NCBI RefSeq assembly: GCF_015354575.1
Contig: NZ_JACAFQ010000004.1
Span: 88,082 to 152,081 of the forward strand
Length of the DNA: 64,000 bases
Reading direction: 5' to 3'
From: Pseudomonas sp. UFMG81
Lineage (GTDB): Bacteria; Pseudomonadota; Gammaproteobacteria; Pseudomonadales; Pseudomonadaceae
Under the pieces are notes generated by a model. That model had not been told where the DNA came from, did no database searches, and saw nothing but the letters and a program-made list of their open reading frames with translations. Positions within the stretch are counted from its first letter, which is position 1; each line of letters starts with the position of its first letter. The position numbers and the translations under genes were made by a program. Below, piece after piece: positions 10,348 to 23,311 of this stretch.

Positions 10348-11424
10348 ATGCTCAAGGCCTTGTGCCAGGGCCTGTGCCTGAGCCTGCCACTGGCAGCGGG
10401 CGCACAGGCCGCCTCGGTGGTGTTTCTCAACCCGGGGCATTCCGACGAGACCTTCTGGCTCGACTATTCACGCCTGATGCAGGCCGCCGCCACGGACCTG
10501 GGCATGCAATTGCGCGTGGAGTACACCGAGCGTCGCGCCGACCTGGCGCTGACCCAGGCCCGCGCCGTGCTGCACGGGCCGCAGCGGCCGGACTACCTGG
10601 TGCTGGTCAACGAGCAGTACGTCGCCCCGGAGATCATTCGCCTGACCCGCGGCACGGGGGTCAAGCTGTTCCTGGTCAACAACGGCTTGACCGCGAGCCA
10701 GGCCCGCAGCATCCAGGCGCAGCCGGACAAGTACGCGCCGGTGCTCGGCACCCTCACCAGCAATGATGAAGAAGCTGGCTTCCAGATGCTCAAGGCGATG
10801 GTAGGGCAGCTGCCACGCACATCCGGGCCGGTCGACCTGCTGGCCTTCGCCGGGGTCAAGACCACCCCGGCCTCGCAGTTGCGCGAACAGGGCATGCGCC
10901 GTGCGCTGGCGGACTTCCCCCAGGTGCGCCTGCGCCAGGTGGTGTATGGCGGCTGGAGCCGCCAGCGGGCCTACGAACAGGCGCAGGTGCTGCTGGAGCG
11001 CTACCCCGAGACCAGGCTGGTGTGGTCGGCCAATGACCAGATGGCTTTTGGCGCCATGCGGGCCTTTGAAGAGGCCGGCAAGGTACCGGGGCGCGAGGTG
11101 CTGTTCAGTGCGGTCAACAGCTCCCCGGAGGCGCTGCGCGCACGTATCGAAGGGCGTTTGAGCGTGCTGATGGGCGGGCATTTCACCTTGGGTGGCTGGG
11201 CCATGGTGATGCTGCACGATGACGCCGAAGGCCTGGCGCTGGACCGCGATGGCCAGCGCGAACACCAGGTCCCGGTGCTGCAACAGATCGACCCGGCCAA
11301 GGCCCGGCACTGGCTCAAGCTGCTGGAGCAGGACGACCATGGCATCGACTTTCAGCGCTACAGCGCCGAAGGCCAACCCTCGAGTTACCGCTACCCCTTC
11401 CTCACGTCACCCGTCGACTACTGA
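10348..11424 (+). CDS. Periplasmic sugar-binding-like protein (type I PBP fold)
   Basis: A 358-residue secreted protein with signal peptide MLKALCQGLCLSLPLAAGA ending AQAAS. The mature part SVVFLNPGHSDETFWLDYSRLM, the repeated VKLFLVNNGLT and the segment LVWSANDQMAFGAMRAFEEAGK are typical of the LacI/RbsB class of periplasmic binding proteins. The AGGGA at 10334-10338 fixes the ATG at 10348; an upstream in-frame ATG at 10294 would bury the signal peptide. No ABC permease or ATPase gene is adjacent, so it may feed a sensor kinase or cyclase instead of a transporter. The ligand is unknown. Confidence 0.85.
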   Translation: MLKALCQGLCLSLPLAAGAQAASVVFLNPGHSDETFWLDYSRLMQAAATDLGMQLRVEYTERRADLALTQARAVLHGPQRPDYLVLVNEQYVAPEIIRLTRGTGVKLFLVNNGLTASQARSIQAQPDKYAPVLGTLTSNDEEAGFQMLKAMVGQLPRTSGPVDLLAFAGVKTTPASQLREQGMRRALADFPQVRLRQVVYGGWSRQRAYEQAQVLLERYPETRLVWSANDQMAFGAMRAFEEAGKVPGREVLFSAVNSSPEALRARIEGRLSVLMGGHFTLGGWAMVMLHDDAEGLALDRDGQREHQVPVLQQIDPAKARHWLKLLEQDDHGIDFQRYSAEGQPSSYRYPFLTSPVDY

Positions 11425-11507
11425 AAAACCTTGCTTGAGAGAAGGACATTGCTCGACTTAACTGCCTTGTGAAGTGCATTCCCATAACCACTACAAGAGG
11501 CAATGCA

Positions 11508-11621
11508 ATGGGAAACTCTACCAAGGTCCGCAAAGCTGACAGCAGTGTCGACGCCTGGGCGATCCTGTGCCTGATCGTGCTGGTGGTGGTCACCGCAGTG
11601 TATTGGGTCAGCCATCAGTAG
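11508..11621 (+). CDS. Single-span small membrane protein, 37 residues
   Basis: The frame reads MGNSTKVRKADSSVDAW followed by a hydrophobic helix (AILCLIVLVVVTAVYWV) and SHQ. An AAGAGG ribosome site precedes the ATG by seven bases, and a GC-rich hairpin follows the stop. Positively charged residues ahead of the helix predict an N-in orientation. Small single-pass proteins like this are easily missed; the function is unknown. Confidence 0.65.
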   Translation: MGNSTKVRKADSSVDAWAILCLIVLVVVTAVYWVSHQ

Positions 11622-11656
11622 CGACCGTCCCACCTGAGACCGTGAACACACCTGAA

Positions 11657-11684
11657 CCGCCCGCGGAAGGGATATCCGCGGGCG
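11657..11684 (+). terminator. Hairpin after the 37-residue membrane protein gene
   Basis: An 11-bp inverted repeat (CCGCCCGCGGA and its complement) with a short AT-rich loop, followed by CTTGCGTT. It is placed to end the small-gene transcript. Confidence 0.55.
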
Positions 11685-11746
11685 GCTTGCGTTCAGCGTC
11701 GCCTTGATCGCCGGCAAGGCCACCACCTGGTGGCTCGCATAAATCC

Positions 11747-11862
11747 TGTAGGAGCGGCCTTGTGTCGCGAAAGGGCCGCAAAGCGGCCCCAGCGATCTTG
11801 CGGTGTAATCGAGATCCTGGGGGCGCTGCGCACCCCATTCGCGACACAAGGCCGCTCCTACA
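11747..11862. repeat. REP-pair element (TGTAGGAGCGGCC type), copy 1
   Basis: Two inverted copies of a palindromic unit, TGTAGGAGCGGCCTTGTG reading inward from each end, enclose about 60 bases. The inner part (GCAAAGCGGCCCCAGCGATC and ATCGAGATCCTGGGGGCGC) is nearly identical to the inner part of the copy at 42071-42200, so the whole 116-base unit is mobile or duplicated, not just the ends. A lone REP-like palindrome (GCGCCGGCTTGCCGGCGATC) follows at 11917-11938. Confidence 0.85.
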
Positions 11863-11958
11863 AAAAAGCGGTGCAAGTCAGTTGCTCCCACCGGGACCGC
11901 GTGCACTGCCCCTGTGGGCGCCGGCTTGCCGGCGATCAAGGCTGCAAGGTCTTCGTCG

Positions 11959-12177
11959 CTAGCGCGCAGTGAAGTGCATCGCCAGCTGCACCAGCCCGAT
12001 CAGCACGAAGATGAAGATCAGCGTGAACACCGTCCCCATCACGATGAAATGGCTGGCCTTGCCATAGGTGAAGTCGCGCGCGCGGTTCTTGCCGCTTTGC
12101 ACGCCAAAGGCGGCGGCGAGGATGCTTTGCAGCATCTGCCAGAAGGTGGGTGGTTTGCCTGGGGTGCGGTCGTCCAT
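11959..12177 (-). CDS. DUF2970 family small membrane protein
   Basis: A 72-residue protein, MDDRTPGKPPTFWQMLQSI, containing AAAFGVQSGKNRARDFTYGK and a C-terminal hydrophobic helix (FIVMGTVFTLIFIFVLIGLV). The layout (WQMLQSILAAAFGVQS plus one membrane span) is that of DUF2970. It lies between REP elements, downstream of metH on the same strand. The role is unknown. Confidence 0.75.
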   Translation of the reverse strand: MDDRTPGKPPTFWQMLQSILAAAFGVQSGKNRARDFTYGKASHFIVMGTVFTLIFIFVLIGLVQLAMHFTAR

Positions 12178-12225
12178 GAACGGCTCCTTGGGTCAGAGGC
12201 AGTCAGGGACAGTGTAGGCGAGTGT

Positions 12226-12285
12226 TCGCCGGCAAGCCGGCTCCTACGGCGCACGCGCTTTTCGTAGGAGCCGGCTTGCCGGCGA
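12226..12285. repeat. REP inverted pair after metH
   Basis: Two head-to-head REP units (TCGCCGGCAAGCCGGCTCC and its complement) separated by 14 bases, 17 bases beyond the metH stop. It can form a large cruciform or RNA hairpin and may protect or end the metH transcript. Confidence 0.85.
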
Positions 12286-12301
12286 TGGGGCCGAAACAGG
12301 C

Positions 12302-16009
<3,708 letters not shown>

Positions 16010-16182
16010 AGGACTACCTGGTCGGGCGAATATCAGAAGGTGCCGAATAATAACAAAGCTGCATGGATTTTAGGCGTGCCAGCCATTTGCATGAATTACG
16101 CTCATGTTGCTGCCGCGCTCCCAACACCTCAGGACCCGCCAGGCACATCGTGATGGCTTCAAGTAACCAGGACATTCGGCAC

Positions 16183-18483
16183 ATGCTGTATCGCATTCTT
16201 GCCAGCGCTTTCGCCCTGCTCGTCAGCGGCGTCGCGTTCGCGCAGCCCCCCCAATCGAGCCCGACGGTTTCCTACACCCGGGACATCCAACCGATCTTCA
16301 CCGAGAAGTGCGTGGCCTGCCACGCCTGCAACGACGCCGCCTGCCAGCTCAACCTGGGGAGCGCCGAGGGCGCCGAGCGCGGCGGCTCCAAAGTGCCGGT
16401 CTACCAGGGCGAGCGCAGCAAGGCGGTGCCCACCACGCGGCTGTTCTACGATGCCCGTGACGAGGCCGGCTGGCGCAAGCAGGGCTTCTACTCGGTGCTC
16501 GACAAGCAGGGCAGCCAGGCCGCGCTGATGGCGCGCATGCTCGAGCTGGGCCACAAGACCCCACTCACACCCAACGCCAAATTGCCCGAAGAAATCGTAC
16601 TGGGGCTCAACCGCAACAACATGTGCCCCATGCCCCACGAGTTCGACGCCTACGCCGGCGCCCACCCCAAAGAAGGCATGCCGCTGGCGGTCACCGGGTT
16701 GACCGACCAGGAGTACCAGACCCTGCAGCGCTGGCTGGCGGCCGGCGCGCCGGTGGAGAAGACGGCCATCCAGCCCAGTGCGGTGGAAGCGCAGCAGATC
16801 GCCGACTGGGAGGAGCTGCTCAATCGCCCGGGTTCGACCGAAGCCCTGGTGGGCCGCTGGTTGTACGAGCACCTGTTCCTCGCGCACATCTATTTCAAAG
16901 GGGGCGAGCAGGGCCACTTCTTCCAGTGGGTGCGCTCGCGCACACCGAGTGGCCAGCCGGTCGACCTGATCGCCACGCGCCGCCCCAACGACCCGCCCGG
17001 TACCGACTTCTATTACCGGCTGATCCCGGTGCAGGGCGTGATCGTGCACAAGACCCACATCACCTACCCGATGGGCCCGCAGAAGCTCAAGCGCGTCAAG
17101 CAGCTGTTCTACAGCGGCGACTGGCACGCCAGCGCGTTGCCCGGCTATGGCCCGCGCCACCGCGCCAACCCGTTCGAGACCTTCGAGGCGATCCCGGCGG
17201 TGGCGCGCTACCAGTTCATGCTGGATAACGCCGAATACTTCGTGCGTACCTTCATCCGTGGCCCGGTATGCCGCGGGCAGATCGCCACCGACGTGATCCG
17301 CGACAACTTCTGGGCGCTGTTCCAGGAGCCGGCTCACGACCTCTACATCACCGATGCCAATTACCGGGGCGAGGCCACGCCCTTGCTGGCCATGCCCGGG
17401 CAGATCGATGACGTCGGCAGTGTCCTGAGCCTGTGGCACGCCTATCGCGACAAGCGCAACGACTATGAGGCGCTGCGCCGCGAAGCCTACGCCGAGCAGC
17501 CGGCCCCGAGCTGGTCGACGCTATGGGCCGGCAATGACAACGCGTTGCTGAGCATCTTCCGCCACTTCGACAGCGCCTCGGTAACCAAGGGCCTGATCGG
17601 CGATGTGCCGCTGACGATGTGGCTGTTCGACTACCCGCTGTTCGAGCGCACCTACTACCAGCTGGCGGTGAACTTCGACGTGTACGGCAACGTTTCGCAC
17701 CAGTTGCAGACCCGCCTGTACTTCGACCTGATCCGCAACGGCGCCGAAGTGAACTTCCTGCGCCTGATGCCGGCCGACAAGCGCGGCGAGATACTCGGCA
17801 GTTGGTACCAGAACAGCGGCAAGGTGAAGATGTGGCTGGACTACACCGACATCGACACCGATACCCCCAGCGCGCTCAAGCTCGACAAGCACCACCCCAA
17901 GCGTGACTTCGGCCTCAAGCTGTTGCAGCGTACCGGCAGCCTGAATGCGGCCCCCGACCCGATCAACCGTTGCCAGGGCGCCTACTGCTCGCGGCCGCAG
18001 ATGAGCGAAGAGTTCCGCGATGTCGAGCAGTCCCTCAGCCGCCTGGTCTCGCGCCCGGCCGCGGGCCTCAAGGTGATCGGCCAGCTCCCCGAGGCGACCA
18101 TGCTGCGCATCGAAGGGCAGGGCGGTCAGCGCCAGGTCTACAGCCTGCTGCGCAACCGTGCCCACAGCAACGTGGCGTTCCTGCTCGGCGAGGCTTATCG
18201 CTACCAGCCGGGGCTGGACACCCTCACGCTGTACCCGGGGGTACTGAGCAGCTACCCCAACTTCATCTTCAACGTGCCGGCCAAGGATGTACCGGAGTTC
18301 GTCGAGGACCTGGAGGCGGCCCGCGACGACACCGGCAAGTTCGAGCGCGTTGTCATGCGTTGGGGCGTGCGCCGCAGCCATCCCGAGTTCTGGCGTTACT
18401 TCCATGACCTGAACAGCTACATCAAGGAGACCGATCCGAAAGAGGCGGGCGTACTGGACATGAACCGCTACGAGAACCTCTGA
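16183..18483 (+). CDS. cti: Cis/trans fatty acid isomerase
   Basis: A 766-residue periplasmic haem enzyme that converts cis unsaturated fatty acids of membrane phospholipids to trans, a fast response to solvents and heat typical of P. putida. The signal peptide is MLYRILASAFALLVSGVAFA; the haem site CVACH is at residues 43-47, followed by a second CxxxxC (CNDAACQ). The CAGGA at 16168-16172 favours the ATG at 16183; longer starts at 16063 and 16153 are possible but would bury the signal peptide. The metH-cti neighbourhood matches published P. putida maps. Cti is regulated mainly by substrate access; no specific operator was seen. Confidence 0.93.
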   Translation: MLYRILASAFALLVSGVAFAQPPQSSPTVSYTRDIQPIFTEKCVACHACNDAACQLNLGSAEGAERGGSKVPVYQGERSKAVPTTRLFYDARDEAGWRKQGFYSVLDKQGSQAALMARMLELGHKTPLTPNAKLPEEIVLGLNRNNMCPMPHEFDAYAGAHPKEGMPLAVTGLTDQEYQTLQRWLAAGAPVEKTAIQPSAVEAQQIADWEELLNRPGSTEALVGRWLYEHLFLAHIYFKGGEQGHFFQWVRSRTPSGQPVDLIATRRPNDPPGTDFYYRLIPVQGVIVHKTHITYPMGPQKLKRVKQLFYSGDWHASALPGYGPRHRANPFETFEAIPAVARYQFMLDNAEYFVRTFIRGPVCRGQIATDVIRDNFWALFQEPAHDLYITDANYRGEATPLLAMPGQIDDVGSVLSLWHAYRDKRNDYEALRREAYAEQPAPSWSTLWAGNDNALLSIFRHFDSASVTKGLIGDVPLTMWLFDYPLFERTYYQLAVNFDVYGNVSHQLQTRLYFDLIRNGAEVNFLRLMPADKRGEILGSWYQNSGKVKMWLDYTDIDTDTPSALKLDKHHPKRDFGLKLLQRTGSLNAAPDPINRCQGAYCSRPQMSEEFRDVEQSLSRLVSRPAAGLKVIGQLPEATMLRIEGQGGQRQVYSLLRNRAHSNVAFLLGEAYRYQPGLDTLTLYPGVLSSYPNFIFNVPAKDVPEFVEDLEAARDDTGKFERVVMRWGVRRSHPEFWRYFHDLNSYIKETDPKEAGVLDMNRYENL

Positions 18484-18542
18484 TCGATTGGCCGGGACTT
18501 TCCCGGCATCCTGCGGTCGGACATGCAGGTGGTTCCGCGTGT

Positions 18543-18604
18543 GCCCATCGCGGGGCAAGCCCGCTCCCACAAGTGCGTGGGAGCGGGCTTGCCCCGCGAT
18601 GGGC
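18543..18604. repeat. REP inverted pair after cti
   Basis: A perfect 28-base inverted repeat (arm begins GCCCATCGCGGGGCAAGCCC) with a six-base loop, lying between cti and the acyltransferase gene. As RNA it would form a very stable hairpin. Confidence 0.9.
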
Positions 18605-18645
18605 ATGAGCAAGAGCCTCAATGCACCGCAAGCGCAGGGTATTTC

Positions 18646-19680
18646 ATGCTGTATTCGCTTCAGGCTCTCCGGGCCTTCGCCGCCTGGCTGGTGGTCTGCC
18701 ACCACTTCATGCAGATCTTCTTCGACTTCCACGCCACCGGCCCCATTGGCCAACTGCTCGCCGACCGCGGCGCGGTGGGGGTGGACATCTTCTTCGTCAT
18801 CAGCGGCCTGGTGATCTACCTGTCGACCCGCGACAAGGAAATCGCCCCTGGACAGTTCCTGCTCAACCGCGCCCTGCGCATCATCCCCGCCTACTGGTTC
18901 TACACCCTGTTGATGGCGGTGCTGATGCTGATCGCCAGCCGCTGGATGCCGCACCAGGTGTTCGCGTGGCAGCACCTGCTGCTGTCGCTACTGTTCATAC
19001 CAGCCGAGAACCCGGGCGGCTACGGGCTGTACCCCACGCTCAACGTAGGCTGGACGCTGAATTTCGAGATGTTCTTCTACCTGCTGTTCGGCCTGGCCTT
19101 CCTGGTACGCCAACGCCATCACCTGTTGCTGGTGACGGCGGCGTTGTTGCTGGTCAGCGAAGTGCTTGGCCGCCTGGGCGTGCTCAGTCGCTTCTACAAC
19201 AACGACATCGTCTACGAGTTCCTGCTGGGCATCGGCTTGGGCGTGCTCTACCGTCGCGGGCTGATCCGCGAAGGGGGGTGGCTACCGCTGGGGTTGCTGA
19301 TGCTGGCGGGCTTTGCGCTGTATCACCTGGACGCCTCGGTGCGGTTGCTGCATTGGGGCGTGCCCAGCGCGCTGGTGGTGCTGGCGTTCATCGCGCTGGA
19401 GCCGTACTTCAAGGGCAACCAGTTGCTCAAGACGCTGGGCGACTGCTCATACTCGGTGTACCTGATTCACGTGCTGGTGCTCTATGCCGGCCTGTTCGCC
19501 AGCGAACGGCTGCGCCTGAACCCTTACCTCGTGTTCGCGATCTGCGTGCCGTCAATCGGACTAATGTCGTGGTTCAGCTACCAATGGCTGGAACGCGGCC
19601 TGTACTGGCGGCTCAAGGCCTGGATTGCGCCGCCTGCGGGCGCGGAACCTGGGTTGGTGTTATCCCGAGTCAAATGCTAG
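18646..19680 (+). CDS. Acyltransferase 3 family membrane protein
   Basis: A 344-residue polytopic protein, MLYSLQALRAFAAWLVVCHH, of the acyltransferase 3 family, which O-acylates surface or secreted glycans and lipids. The family signature is present: LQALRAFAAWLVVCHHF with the catalytic-type His, and VDIFFVISGLVIY. At the end are YSVYLIHVLVLYAG and a last span. About ten hydrophobic segments. The ATG at 18646 follows an AGGG by six bases; upstream in-frame sequence is only REP DNA. It stands alone, so its acceptor cannot be inferred. Confidence 0.88.
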   Translation: MLYSLQALRAFAAWLVVCHHFMQIFFDFHATGPIGQLLADRGAVGVDIFFVISGLVIYLSTRDKEIAPGQFLLNRALRIIPAYWFYTLLMAVLMLIASRWMPHQVFAWQHLLLSLLFIPAENPGGYGLYPTLNVGWTLNFEMFFYLLFGLAFLVRQRHHLLLVTAALLLVSEVLGRLGVLSRFYNNDIVYEFLLGIGLGVLYRRGLIREGGWLPLGLLMLAGFALYHLDASVRLLHWGVPSALVVLAFIALEPYFKGNQLLKTLGDCSYSVYLIHVLVLYAGLFASERLRLNPYLVFAICVPSIGLMSWFSYQWLERGLYWRLKAWIAPPAGAEPGLVLSRVKC

Positions 19681-19728
19681 GACTTTGTTCAAGGCACGGG
19701 TTGGCGTACACTGCCGGCAAGTCTGTGA

Positions 19729-20322
<594 letters not shown>

Positions 20323-20348
20323 CAGGTAGCTGGCGTTTGTTCCGACCT

Positions 20349-20408
20349 CATCGCCGGCAAGCCGGCTCCCACAGGGTTGCACATGTGGGAGCCGGCTTGC
20401 CGGCGATG
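20349..20408. repeat. REP inverted pair after nfuA
   Basis: Inverted units CATCGCCGGCAAGCCGGC and complement with a short AT loop, 26 bases after the nfuA stop. The rest of the gap to 20622 shows no gene. Confidence 0.88.
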
Positions 20409-20622
20409 GCGTTTGTAGGCATGGCAAGATTTTTATTGAGCCCTAGCAACAAAGTGTTACGGATTCAACCCCTGCGACAACCGGTCGCGCCCCGTATTCA
20501 AAGGGCTGCAGCCCGATCCGCCCTAGGTCGGGTGGATGGCCTGGGGGTGTCATGCCAGAATGCCCCGGTTTTCTGGCCGACCCACCCCAAGGGCCGGCAC
20601 CTTCCCTGTAAAGGATGGTTCC

Positions 20623-21231
20623 ATGACTGATCTGTTGACCCGGCGCGCGGTAGTCGCCGGGATGGGCGTACTGGGGCTTGGCCTGCTGGCGGGTTGCAAC
20701 CCGGCCCGTGGCCTGGACTTCAAGTACGGCAAGAACATGAGCAACGAGATCCTCGGGCGCAAGTTCAAGCTCAAGGATACTCAAGGCAACGAACGCAGCC
20801 TGTCGAGCTTCTACGGCAGCATGCCGATGATCTTCTTCGGTTTCACCCAGTGCCCGGCAGTCTGCCCGACCGCGCTGGCACGTGTGGTACAGATCCGCAA
20901 GCTGCTGCGCGGCCGTGACCTCGAGCTGTTCCAGCCGGTGCTCATTACCCTGGACCCGGAGCGCGACACCCCCGAAGTGCTCGATGCCTACGTCAAGGCG
21001 TTCGACCCGTCGATCATCGCGCTGACCGGCACCCCCGAGGAAATCGCCGAGGTGGCCCGGGAATTCAAGGTGTTCTACGAAAAGGTCCCGGCCGGCGACA
21101 CCTACACCATCTCTCACTCGTCCACCAGCTACGTCTACGATACCCGTGGCACCCTGCGCCTGAGCCTGGGCCATTCGCTGAACGCCAAGGAATGTGCCGA
21201 AGACCTGCTCACCCTGATGGAGATCTGCTGA
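20623..21231 (+). CDS. Sco/SenC copper chaperone lipoprotein
   Basis: A 202-residue thioredoxin-fold protein delivering copper to the CuA site of cytochrome oxidase. The copper ligands are visible: CPAVCP (Cys77, Cys81) and His165 in ISHSSTSYVYD. The N-terminus MTDLLTRRAVVAGMGVLG continues to GLLAGC, a lipobox combined with a twin-arginine-like RR, so it could be a Tat-exported lipoprotein. The ATG at 20623 follows AAAGGA at 20611-20616; a longer frame starting at 20536 is unlikely. The next gene, PCuAC, starts immediately after the stop: the two act together in periplasmic copper handling. Confidence 0.92.
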   Translation: MTDLLTRRAVVAGMGVLGLGLLAGCNPARGLDFKYGKNMSNEILGRKFKLKDTQGNERSLSSFYGSMPMIFFGFTQCPAVCPTALARVVQIRKLLRGRDLELFQPVLITLDPERDTPEVLDAYVKAFDPSIIALTGTPEEIAEVAREFKVFYEKVPAGDTYTISHSSTSYVYDTRGTLRLSLGHSLNAKECAEDLLTLMEIC

Positions 21232-21714
21232 ATGTCGATGCAACCGATCAAACGCACCCTGGCCGCCGTGGCCCTGTTGGGCCTGGCCCTGCCGGCCTTC
21301 GCCCAGACCGTGGTGAGCGACGCCTGGGTGCGCGCCAGCGTGCCGCACCAGCAGTCCACCGGGGCCTTCATGACCCTGACCGCCAGCAGCGACAGCAAGC
21401 TGGTCGGCGTGGCCTCACCGGTGGCCAAGACCGTGCAGGTGCACGAGATGACCATGAACGGCGACGTGATGGGCATGCGCGAAGTCAAGGCCGTCGAGCT
21501 GCCGGCTGGCAAGCCGGTCAAGCTGGACCCCAATGGCCTGCATGTGATGCTGATGGGCTTGAACCAGCAGGTGAAAGAAGGTGAGCAAGTGCCGCTCACG
21601 CTCACCCTCGAGGATGCCAAGGGCGCGAAGGAAGTGCTGCAGGTCCAGGCGCAGGTACGTGCGCTCAACGCCGAAGCCGGCGGCGGGCACGACCATATGC
21701 ACATGAACCATTGA
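21232..21714 (+). CDS. PCuAC family periplasmic copper chaperone
   Basis: A 160-residue secreted Cu(I)-binding protein with signal peptide MSMQPIKRTLAAVALLGLAL ending PAFAQ. The copper motif of the family (H-x-M ... M ... H-x-M) is seen as VHEMTMNGDVMGMREV and GLHVMLMGL. A His/Met-rich tail (GGHDHMHMNH) adds a second potential copper site. The start codon follows the sco stop with no gap. Together with Sco it should load copper into the CuA centre of a haem-copper oxidase. Confidence 0.92.
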   Translation: MSMQPIKRTLAAVALLGLALPAFAQTVVSDAWVRASVPHQQSTGAFMTLTASSDSKLVGVASPVAKTVQVHEMTMNGDVMGMREVKAVELPAGKPVKLDPNGLHVMLMGLNQQVKEGEQVPLTLTLEDAKGAKEVLQVQAQVRALNAEAGGGHDHMHMNH

Positions 21715-21870
21715 TCGATGGGGCGGCGCGTTAGGTGCCGTTGATGCCGGCAACCTGCTTGCACAGCGCGCGCAGTCTCCTGCGCATCTGCCCATCGATA
21801 GCGCTCGACCCTGTGGGAGCTGGCTTGCCAGCGATAGGGTCGCACCGCAGCTGCGGACGCTCCATCGAGG

Positions 21871-22098
21871 TCAACTGCGAAACTTGGGCAGTGGCCGTTC
21901 GATGTTCAACGAGGTCAAGGTCTTGCGCACCTGCGCATCCTCGGCCTCCAGCGCCTTGAGTGTTGCGCGTATCTTGCCGGCGGCGGGCACATCGCCCTGG
22001 CGGTCGATCCAGTCGGCGATCTCCTTGCAGGCACTGCTCAGGCAGGCCTGACGCTGGCTCATCAGCGACAGGAGGGTGGTGATTTCACGTTCGGACAT
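21871..22098 (-). CDS. Small helical protein of unknown function, 75 residues
   Basis: MSEREITTLLSLMSQRQACLSS opens a protein predicted to be almost entirely helical and cytoplasmic, ending RPLPKFRS. A strong GGAGG ribosome site precedes the ATG by eight bases. It is flanked by a single REP-like palindrome (21811-21836) and converges on the copper gene. No family recognised. Confidence 0.7.
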   Translation of the reverse strand: MSEREITTLLSLMSQRQACLSSACKEIADWIDRQGDVPAAGKIRATLKALEAEDAQVRKTLTSLNIERPLPKFRS

Positions 22099-22166
22099 GG
22101 TGGGATCCTCCGTTCAGCCCCTTGAGTGTAGCAGTGGCCTGGGGGGCTGCCTGAGGCATGTTGTCG

Positions 22167-23000
22167 CTACAGGTTCAGGCAGGCCTGGCGATACACCCCC
22201 GGCGTAATCCCGTAGGCTTGCTTGAACTGCCGGTTGAGGTGGCTCTGGTCGGCGAAGCCAAGCGTCAGGGCGACATCCACCGCCGACAGGCCGCTGCGCA
22301 GCAGTTCCCGGGCCCGTGCCAGGCGCCGCTGCTTGAGCCAGGCATGAGGCGGCAGGCCGGTAGCCTGGCGGAACACCCGAGCGAAGTGGAACGGCGAGAG
22401 ATTCACCGCAGCTGCCAGCGCTTCCAGCGACGGAGGGTCGGCCAGCTGGCTTTCCAGCAGCTCGCGGGCACGGGCCACGGCCAGCGGCTCGTTGCCTGGC
22501 GCTGCGGGTTCGGCGCAGTGGCCGTGGCGCTGCACCAGGGCCAGTACCGCCTGGCGCCAGGCGGTCTGCTGCTCCAGCGCGCTGGCGCCGCTTTCGCAAA
22601 GCCGGTGCAATTGGCTGAACGCGGCCGCCAGCGCCGGATCCTGGATCACGCTGTCGGCAAAGCGCGGCAGGCCGTGGCGGCCCAGTTCCAGCTCGTCGAG
22701 CACCCGGGTGACCCGTTCATGCTCGGGGTAGAAGCCCCGATAGCGCCAGCCGGCTTCGTGGGCGGTAGCGCCCGTGTGCAATTCATCCGGGTTGATCAGC
22801 ACCATGCTGCCCACCGGGGCCAGGTGCTCGCTGCCCCGGTGCCAGAAGCGCTGGGCACCGGACTCGATCACGGTGAACACATACCCTTCGTGCACATGCG
22901 GGGCGAAACGCTGCTGCAGGTAGCGGGCATGCAGCATCTCGACATCACCGAGCGCCGGTGCCTGCCACAAGTGGGTCTGCTCGCGCAGGGGCGTGGTCAT
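22167..23000 (-). CDS. AraC family regulator linked to AzlCD
   Basis: A 277-residue transcription factor with an N-terminal cupin-like sensor domain (HVHEGYVFTVIESG, then LINPDELHTG) and two C-terminal helix-turn-helix units (SLEALAAAVNLSPFHFARVF, then SAVDVALTLGFADQSHLNRQF). Its ATG overlaps the azlD stop, so it is the third gene of azlC-azlD-araC and probably regulates that operon. The effector may be a branched-chain or other amino acid. The family is often called AraC with an AraC-binding-like domain. Confidence 0.92.
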   Translation of the reverse strand: MTTPLREQTHLWQAPALGDVEMLHARYLQQRFAPHVHEGYVFTVIESGAQRFWHRGSEHLAPVGSMVLINPDELHTGATAHEAGWRYRGFYPEHERVTRVLDELELGRHGLPRFADSVIQDPALAAAFSQLHRLCESGASALEQQTAWRQAVLALVQRHGHCAEPAAPGNEPLAVARARELLESQLADPPSLEALAAAVNLSPFHFARVFRQATGLPPHAWLKQRRLARARELLRSGLSAVDVALTLGFADQSHLNRQFKQAYGITPGVYRQACLNL

Positions 23001-23311
23001 GCCAGCCAGCTGCGCAGGAGGAAGAAGATCAACATGCTCGCCAGCATGCTCAGCAATACGCTGCGGGTCAACAGCACCAGGGTGATGGCCACCAGCGAGC
23101 CGAGCAGGTAGGGGTTGAGCGGGCTCAGCTCCAGTTGGTGGCCGGGCAGGAAGATGATCGGCCCGCAGATCGCCGTGAGCATGCCCGGCACGGCAAAGCC
23201 GAGAAACTGCCGGGCGTTCGAGCTCAGGCGCAGGGGCAGGCGCGGTTCGAGGAAGGCGTAGCGGTTGAGGAACACCACCGCACCCATGGCGAAGATCAGC
23301 AGCCAGATCAT
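22997..23311 (-). CDS. azlD: AzlD family membrane protein
   Basis: A 104-residue protein with three to four hydrophobic segments (MIWLLIFAMGAVVFLNRY, then FAVPGMLTAICGPIIFL and VAITLVLLTRSVLLSMLASM). AzlD works with AzlC to export branched-chain amino acids. Both ends overlap its neighbours by four bases (ATGA), giving strict co-translation. Confidence 0.9.
   Translation of the reverse strand: MIWLLIFAMGAVVFLNRYAFLEPRLPLRLSSNARQFLGFAVPGMLTAICGPIIFLPGHQLELSPLNPYLLGSLVAITLVLLTRSVLLSMLASMLIFFLLRSWLA

Noticed and set aside
16010..16182. A cobalamin riboswitch upstream of metH
   Set aside because: The metH leader is short, shared with the cti promoter region, and has no B12-box-like sequence.
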